Shown here piece after piece: positions 57,201 to 64,000 of a stretch of DNA of 64,000 bases. Origin of the DNA: Echiichthys vipera (taxonomy: Eukaryota; Chordata; Actinopteri; Perciformes; Trachinidae); assembly GCA_963691815.1 (NCBI GenBank), contig OY829652.1, positions 3,077,067 through 3,141,066 of the forward strand, read 5' to 3'. Position 1 is the stretch's first letter. Each line of letters opens with the position of its first letter. The position numbers were made by a program, and so were the translations under genes. The notes under the pieces are model-generated. The model was given only the letters and a program-made list of their open reading frames with translations. It did not search any database and was not told the DNA's origin.

Positions 57201-57777
57201 CCCTTTACTAAAAAAAAAAAAAGACTGCAGATGTGCATGTGTTCCCTTCTCTCCAGATGTGTAACGTTGAACCTTTCCAGTGCAGCTCCTTGTTCTTGTC
57301 GTGGTGTTTCTTCTGTTTGATTCTTTGGTCACAGCCACGGTGACAAACAGCTCTTTACCTTCACACACTGATCATCTGCTGAAAGATCCTGTCCTCCATC
57401 TTTCTTTGGGTCGTTTTTGGGGAGGGGTGGATTCAGTTTGTCTGCAGAGACTGGCAGCATGGATGCTCATGTTCAGAAAAGTAGACGTGGATGTGCTTTA
57501 TACTCGCGGGCCAGCTCTCATAGAACCTGGATATGATCTTGGGGGCCAAATATAATCACACCGCGGGCCAGATTTGGCCCCTGATCTAATACGTTCTCAC
57601 ATGTCCTTGATAGCAGTTTGTCCCCACAACCAAAATTTCTTTATGAACTACACCGAAATAACACTTGTTAACCGATCCTTAACCATCCCTGTTCACAGCC
57701 CGGGACGCTCCAACGCGCGTTTCACGTCTGTGGGCAACCGCACGGTGTTCCAGTCCAACGTTCAGGCCCTACAACAC
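57201..57777. other. Intergenic with a degenerate repeat
   Basis: At 57,505-57,590, cgcgggccag and cgggccagatttggcccc resemble a common vertebrate DNA-transposon end, but too little remains to name it. No gene seen. Confidence 0.35.
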
Positions 57778-58025
57778 ATTCATTCATTCATCTTCAACCG
57801 CTTATCCCGGGGTCGGGGTCGCGGGGGTGCTGGAGCCGATCCCAGCTGACATCGGGCGTGAGGCGGGGTCCACCCTGGACAGGACGCCAGTCTATCACAG
57901 GACACAGAGACGAACAGAGACAGACAACCATTCACACCTACGGGTGATTTTAGAGTCATCAATTAACCTAATACGTGCATGTCTTTAGATTATGGGAGGT
58001 GCTAGCCACTACACCACCGCGAGCA
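57778..58025 (-). mobile_element. tRNA-derived SINE (V-SINE-like), internally deleted
   Basis: Reads from the SINE tail (cattcatcttcaaccgctta) through the body (gacaggacgccagtctatca) to gattatgggagg, then jumps to tgctagccactacaccacc, the tRNA-like head in reverse. The part between, present in the copy at 60,737, is missing. Confidence 0.6.
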
Positions 58026-58687
58026 CAACCAAAATGTCCACACCACCAACACGTTACAACTAAACCGTCCAGGTTACAAAGACGTCCTCATAAGGAAAAT
58101 GTTCTCACACAGACAGACGTGTAGTTGTGATCTGCAGTGATGAAAAGCATCCGACCCACTGAGGCTGAAGGGTCCATCGTGGGTTAGACTTAAAAGACAA
58201 GATATTTAACGAGTCTTTGAAATAAAGAACGTAGACACAATAATAGTTGACATGTTGGTGCTTGCATGGATAGATAAATGCACCTGCGCGTGCTCTCTAG
58301 CGATGAAATGTTCTCTCTGGCTCCCTTCTGGATAGAAACTGCCTCCTCTGCACTTCCTCGCACACAAAGAACAGAATAAACCTGGGACGTTTCAACAGTG
58401 TGAGCCTGATCGTGGTCTTCGATTACTTAAGTGGTCTGGATTCTGGCAGCTGTGAGGAGGAAAAAAAAACCCTGACGGAGTAAAAACAGGCTCCATTAGT
58501 CTCATCATTAGCTCATAAGTAAAGCTGAGAATCCATTTAATGTGCACAGCGGGGAGCGGGTCAGTGCTGGAACAACGAGTGTTTACTCAAATATAAAAAT
58601 ACTGAAATCAAACTCTTACTGAGCAGGTTGTCTTTTACTTGTGTTTATTTGGATGACTTTGTGTCATGTCTTGAGTTTGAAACACAT
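58026..58687. other. Intergenic, nothing recognised
   Basis: No gene or repeat could be supported. Confidence 0.45.
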
Positions 58688-59172
58688 CAGTGATGGATGG
58701 ATTACTGTACGGCCCAACCAGGCACAGGGGCCTGTACTGTCAGGGACCCTAACTCATAAAATGTTGCTAAAAAAAGAACCAAAACCCACGACATATAAAC
58801 GTTAAATGCAAAACCACCACAAACATTTGCAAAATGACTAAAAATAGATGCAAAATCACCACAAAAAGATGCAAAACATCTTAAAACAGATGCAAAACCA
58901 CAACGAAAAGATGCAAAACGTCTCAAATTAGATGCAAAACCACCACAAACAGATGCAAAATGTCTAAAAATAGATGCAAAACCACCACAAAAGATGCAAA
59001 ATGACTAAAAATAGATGCAAAACCACCACAAAAAGATGCAAAATGATTAAAAATAGATGCAAAACCACCACAAAAAGATGCAAAACGTCTAAATAGATGC
59101 AAAACCACCACAAAAAGATGCAAAATGTCTGAAAATAGATGCAAAACCACGACAAAAAGATGCAAAATGACT
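58688..59172 (+). mobile_element. Second element with the tgcaaaaccaccac minisatellite, cut on the right
   Basis: Left end gatggatggattactgtacg matches the element at 53,588. The array (58,795-59,172) has units very close to those at 53,800 and stops where the Rex3-like fragment begins. Confidence 0.65.
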
Positions 59173-59556
59173 AAGTTCCTCACGGATGCTGAACTTCTCC
59201 CCCTCCCTCTAATCGAGACTCCAGCCCCCCTCCTGAGGAAACACATTTCAGACGCTTGTACCCGCGACCTGGTTCTTTGGGTCCTGACCTGGACCTGGTT
59301 CTTTGGGTCCTGACCCAGCTTTCATGACCACAGGTGAGGGTAGGAACCAAGATTGACCGGTAGATCCAGAGCTTTTCCTTCCAGCTCTCTTTTGGTCACA
59401 ACGGTGCGGTAGAGCGACTGCAGCTCCGCCCCCGCTGCTCCGATTCTCCGGCCAAACTCACGCTCCATCGTCCCCTCACTCGTGAACAAGATCCCGAGGT
59501 ACTTGAACTCCTTCACTTGGGGTAAGGACTCATTCCCTACCTGGAGTAACAATCCA
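59173..59556 (-). mobile_element. Rex3-like RTE reverse-transcriptase fragment
   Basis: The minus strand encodes GNESLPQVKEFKYLGILF and continues to the FLRRGAGVS region. A ~22-bp duplication (ggttctttgggtcctgacc, twice at about 59,271-59,310) lies inside. The 3' UTR and tail are missing. It abuts the minisatellite array. Confidence 0.7.
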
Positions 59557-60295
59557 CCTTCATAACATATTAAAGTAAGACAGGACTTCTGCGGCCGAGG
59601 CCTCAAAATGGCGGCATAGAAACCATTAACCCTCTTCTTATTCATCAAGTTGTTTTCTTTGCCGTGGTTATTTTTCCCGGCTGTGAACAGATTCATATTT
59701 CCCCGTCAGGACAAATGTTTACTTCATCATTTGTTGCTGTTAGCAGACTCACAGCCACTCATTTACACTCTCATTTGTCTTTTTTCCCCTTCTGTGAATT
59801 ATGATCCAACATGGCTGCATCTATTATAAAACTGGGAGTTATGTTTCCTGGAAGCCGTTTCTAGGGGAGTGGTCGGTTCCCCCGCTGATGAATGTTGGCT
59901 AATCGCAGGTGTCAGACGCGGCGTTCTCTATCATTCATCACATCTTTAAAAGCACGTCCCTCTGGGAATATTAACCAGCCCGCTGCCACCGCTCCACTCT
60001 TTAAGAAAGTCTTTAGTGATATTACAGCAGCTCCGCGCTGACATCACTGCAGGTGATGGAGGGAGGGGGACAGCGGGTTAGAGGACAGACGGACGGACGA
60101 TGTGGTGTACGTGAGACAGACTAACTTTTGCATTGTTCGTCAAAAGCTGCGACGCTTCTGTTCAAGTCGTAGTTCGACGTGTCGTCTACATCTGAAGTCA
60201 AAAAAGCAAAAATATATGTTTCTCTCGTGACTCTGCACACTCACGGGTGCAGGGAGTCTCTCTTCTGCTTCCTTGTAATGGGGGTGAGCAACATT
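59557..60295. other. Intergenic, no gene seen
   Basis: Nothing recognised. Confidence 0.45.
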
Positions 60296-60350
60296 TTCAT
60301 TCATTCATCTTCAACCTCTTGTCCCTGTCGGGGTCACGGGGACCTGGACC
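60296..60350 (-). mobile_element. SINE tail fragment (V-SINE-like)
   Basis: tcattcatcttcaacctctt then ccctgtcggggtcacgggga matches the start of the copy at 60,737. Only about 50 bp remains. Confidence 0.5.
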
Positions 60351-60469
60351 TTGCAGACCTGGTTTTGTTAGCGGAGATTCAAAATTCCAGGATCAACGGC
60401 ATTTCAATCACAGAGGAGGCGACTGACTGGAGTCGTGAGGCTTTTTTTGATGGGATAAAAACCGAATAC

Positions 60470-60665
60470 AAGGGCGACACGGTGGAGTGGTGGTTAGCAC
60501 TGTTGCCTCACAGCGAGAGGGTTCCTGGTTTGAATCCCAGCTGGGGCCCTTCTGAGTGGAGTTTGCATGTTCTCCCCGTGTCTGTGTGGGTTTTCTCGGC
60601 GTTCTCCGTTTTCCTCCAACAGTCCAAAGACGTGCACCCCGTTTCCTGTCTATCTTCAGCTAATA
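60470..60665 (+). mobile_element. tRNA-derived SINE (V-SINE-like), head half
   Basis: Head gggcgacacggtggagtggt then ggttagcactgttgcctcac, B-box-like ggtttgaatccc near 60,529, and body to ccaacagtccaaagacgtgc. Inverted relative to the copy at 60,737. Confidence 0.65.
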
Positions 60666-60736
60666 ACGGCAAAAGAGCCAAAAAATTTATCTTTATTAAA
60701 AAAACAAAAGAAAATATAACCTTTGTATTCGGTTTT

Positions 60737-61085
60737 TCATTCATTCATCTTCAGCCTCTTGTCCCTGTCGGGGTCGCGGGGGGACTGGAGCCGATCCCAG
60801 CTGACATCGGGCATGAGGCGGGGTCCACCCTGGACAGGACGCCAGTCTATCACAGGACACATAGAGACGAACAGAGACAGACAACCATTCACACCTACGG
60901 GTGATTTAGAGTCATCAATGAACCGAACACCTGCACGTCTTTGGACTGTGGGAGGAAACCGGAGAACCCGGAGAAAACCCACGCAGACACAGGGACAACA
61001 TGCAAACTCCACACAGAAGGGCCCCAGCCGGGACGCGAACCTGGAACCTTCTCGCTGTGAGGCGACAGTGCTGACCACTACGAAC
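60737..61085 (-). mobile_element. tRNA-derived SINE (V-SINE-like), near complete
   Basis: From the tail (tcattcatcttcagcctctt) through caccctggacaggacgccag, gactgtgggaggaaaccgga and catgcaaactccacacagaa to the tRNA-like head in reverse (gaggcgacagtgctgaccac). The most complete copy in the window. Confidence 0.65.
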
Positions 61086-61119
61086 CAACTTTGGCCGTAA
61101 TGCTCTGTCACAACAGTAA

Positions 61120-61433
61120 GGGCGCACTCACACTGTCCTTCTGGCCAGGGCCAAAACCGTTTTTTCAGCTAAAGCCTAGTACCTTTAAGCAGTGTGAGTG
61201 CACCCGTTCCGCGCATAACTGCGGCCAGGTTGAAAGAGGTGGGCTTTAGTGGAGCCACACACACACGATCAATGCATGTGACGTGTTACGGAGTGATGAC
61301 GTATGGACAGCAAGAAGCATTGGCCGGCCCTGGCAGTGTGAGTACAAACGGGGCTGGGGTGCGGGGGTAGAGGAAGGGGGTCAAGTACCCTAAAGCCCGG
61401 GTCGCGGTGCAGAGGGACAGTGTGAGTGCGCCC
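61120..61433. mobile_element. Harbinger-type MITE with TAA target duplication
   Basis: Perfect 19-bp inverted ends gggcgcactcacactgtcc (61,120-61,138) and its complement (61,415-61,433), flanked by TAA (61,117-61,119 and 61,434-61,436). A 3-bp TWA-type duplication is usual for PIF/Harbinger. 314 bp, noncoding. Related to the fragment at 40,421-40,598. Confidence 0.85.
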
Positions 61434-61436
61434 TAA

Positions 61437-62464
61437 GAGATAGTTGGGAAAGAAGTCACTGGATGAAGAGAAGGGAAAGTGTGCTGGTGTGCTCTGGAAT
61501 AATTCAGATGTACTGAACTCTGCAGCAGCAGCAGCTTCATCAATCTCTAATCTCTGAGGAGAATCCTTTCAGGTTTTTTGGGTTCTCCGCGTTCTCCAGC
61601 TGTCCTGGAGACTCTCCATCCCCTGGAAACTCACAACCTGGTTACATAACTCCAACATCCGCACAGCAAACTCATGCTGCTTTGAAACCTCTCGCCGTTC
61701 AAAGTTTGTTATGTTGCCTTTCATTTGTGTTGCACGGCGAGGACAGAATCTCCCAGTTTGCTTGTCAGAAAGTTCTGACACGTCACCACAGCTGAGATTA
61801 ATAAAGGATTTGGGTAATTAAGTGACGCTTTCTTAATTAAACAAACCGCAATTAGCAATGTGCTGAAGGCAGACTTCTTTTTCCACGCACGGATCAGACG
61901 GAGCCGCAGAATCTCTCGACTTTAAAAACCTGTGTGCTCCTCGAGTCCTGTCCCGTCCTGTCCCGTCTCGGCCCGGCACGTCCTGGCCCGGCATGGCCTC
62001 GGCTCTCCTTGTCAGCTCATGATTTGTGGGTCTCACAGGAGAAGAACGGGGAGGAACTCCTCTAGGTTAAAATCTGCAAACAATGAGTCTTCTGTGGGCG
62101 TGATGGATGGTGCACATCCCGGCCCATTTGTCTGTGCTTTGCGCTCGCTGGTATCAATTGTTAAAGAAACTTTGCTTAACATGCAGTCCTGGATGTTGGC
62201 CGGTCACAGCAGAGCGGAGAGACAGAAGGAGATAAAGGAGAGAAAGATAAGATACGAGGTTCACTCGGGTCGGGGAGATAATAAGAAGCCTGGTTCCTCC
62301 AAACTCCCAAAAGTATTCGACTTACACGGACAAAGAGATCGTAGATCCGCGGATCGTCTTTTTCTGATCGACAGAAACCCAAAGACATGACGCAGGTATC
62401 AGAATTTTACCCGTATGCTCCAACAACACGTTAGTGAGTCAAGACGAGCCGCAAGATCACATCC
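61437..62464. other. Intergenic, no gene seen
   Basis: A cgtcctgtcccgtc/ggcccggc-rich patch lies at about 61,945-61,995. No gene supported. Confidence 0.45.
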
Positions 62465-63099
62465 TTAACTCTCCTGTTACCCTAAAATTTTAATAACACC
62501 ATTTATTATTGCGTTCAATTTGACCCCAGCTATTTAACCCTCCTGTTCTCCTAAGGGTCAATTTGACCCCATTTAATGTTTAACATCTTAAATAATGTCA
62601 TTTTTTTGCTTTATATTTATGACTTTTCCTCATTTTATGGGGACGACTCATAAAAAAACTAAAATTGTCACGATTATATATATTTTTATTGTTCTTATCG
62701 TACATGTACTTGTGGCATCGGTGTTCCTTTGGGTCAGTTTGATCATCTGGATGATTTAATCATTATTATTATTGTTTATTTTACAATTCAAATCTTATAT
62801 GAGGTCAAATTCATGCTGCTGTCGTTGATAACGGACGTTACTTTCATTCCAGATGTTACAAATAACACAAAATAGCACTTAAAATAACAGACTTACTTTA
62901 AAACACACACACAGAAATCCCTCCATGCAGTTTAACATCAGTGATATTTTTCATTCTGTTAAATAAAAACATAAAGTACCCGACTTTACTTGAGTCACAC
63001 ATTGATTAGGATCATTTTCCAGATGTTTAAATTGCTGCGGTCAAATTAACCCCAAGAATAAATGGTGTTAGTAAAATCTGAGGGCAACAGGAGGGTTCA
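62465..63099. mobile_element. MITE with ~76-bp inverted ends (piggyBac-like TTAA site)
   Basis: The left end ctctcctgttaccct (from 62,469) and right end agggcaacaggaggg (to 63,095) are inverted, with similarity running about 76 bp inward (taacaccatttatt, aatttgacc). The left flank is TTAA; the right is TTCA. A second internal copy of the end starts at 62,536 (aaccctcctgttctcc). Family assignment rests only on the TTAA. Confidence 0.65.
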
Positions 63100-63387
63100 A
63101 ACTTGAGTAACAGCTGTGATTATGATCATTTTCTGGATCTTTAACTCCAAATTCAAGTTAGCCAGAGCGCTAAACAGGAAGTAGCCGTCCTGACCGGGAG
63201 AAGTCCCTACTGCACGTTCTCTACGGACCCTCCAACGTGGAAGAAGTGCCGATCGTTCAGGTATTTTTTAGACATTGAAATTGAACTTTTTTTGGCTTCA
63301 TGCACCAGTGAGTTCTCTTCATGCACCCATGTGTAGTGGGTCCAATGCTGCATTGTGTTATTTAGTAGATAAAGACAAACTCCTGGA

Positions 63388-63745
63388 TGAGCCTGTGAAT
63401 GTTCTCATGTGTCCAGGTCGTCGTTACCCTCAAAACAATTCAGTCAAAAGCAACTGGACTTGGTTATTTGTGTAGGAAGACGTTTCACCTCTCATCCAAG
63501 AGGCTTCATCAGTTCATGTACGCATCTGACCAGGCTGGGACTAGTCCAGGACCAGGACCAGGCTGGGACTTGACCAACTAACTGGTGTGAGATCCAGGTA
63601 TTTAACCTCTCACAACGCCGATGATGTCACTGGAACCCTTTGTGCTCCAAGTGCCAACGACCGTCGTTAGAGTGACAGTCGTTGGTGGGAAGTTGGTTTG
63701 GACTTCGTTAGTGCTCTATTGAGTCTTAACGACAGTCGTTGGGGT
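63388..63745 (+). mobile_element. Single-arm copy of the foldback family
   Basis: 63,388-63,534 matches the complement of 42,643-42,790, including gaagacgtttcacctctcat. It then has only a short piece of the ccagg minisatellite before unrelated sequence with two internal cagtcgttgg repeats. The right limit is uncertain. Confidence 0.6.
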
Positions 63746-64000
63746 CACAGGAGGCCATTTTTTAACTCTGGATGGTCTCAACACTGTTTATACAAAGGCA
63801 TATGATGTTCAAAGGTTTTCTTGTACATGCTCTTTTTAAAATAAATCAGAGAAAAGAGGAAGTTGCAACCCGACAACGCCGTAAGTGCAGATTTAGAAAA
63901 TAAAACATAATCTGAAAGTTTCCCTGGCAAATGTGCCAAAAACATTAATATGAAAATTTACAATCACACGATTTCCTCACATAACAAAACTCAAAAGGAA

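Overview
The window looks like nuclear DNA of a teleost fish, probably a spiny-rayed one. The genes are spliced, with GT-AG introns and AATAAA poly(A) signals. The repeats are typical of fish: Rex3-like RTE fragments, CR1/L2/Rex1-type LINEs, tRNA-derived SINEs, Harbinger-type MITEs and long (CA)n runs. No prokaryotic or organellar features were seen.

Positions 1-36,910 hold a tandem array of nine intact TRIM genes, all on the + strand and all in the bloodthirsty/TRIM39-like group (RING, two B-boxes, coiled coil, PRY-SPRY). Each protein of 547-548 aa is encoded in one uninterrupted coding exon. A splice acceptor lies 9 bases before each ATG. About 650 or 940 bp further upstream is a conserved ~203-bp promoter/first-exon block that ends in a perfect splice donor. 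Every block carries an ISRE-like (IRF-binding) motif, so the cluster reads as an interferon-inducible, probably antiviral E3 ligase array. The array has internal order. First introns come in a short type A and a long type B, in the order A-B-B, A-B-B, A, A, which gives an 11.34-kb three-gene unit. Gene 8 has a hybrid promoter. Gene 9 has a second, orphan first exon left by a deletion. The copies differ most at a few PRY-SPRY codons, while the coiled coil is almost constant. A nearly complete LINE with an uninterrupted 1007-codon ORF sits on the minus strand between genes 1 and 2.

Positions 36,911-64,000 hold no convincing host gene. They are intergenic DNA dense in repeats: a retroelement LTR with a tRNA-Trp primer-binding site, a 530-bp solo-LTR-like insertion with a 5-bp target duplication, a degenerate Harbinger fragment, a palindromic foldback element, five Rex3-like fragments (one interrupted by a SINE with a 20-bp target duplication), a 1.14-kb inverted-repeat element, paired inverted SINEs, two TIR-bearing MITEs, and several minisatellites, one family of which occurs at three places in both orientations. 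Between these, several stretches of a few hundred bases show nothing recognisable.
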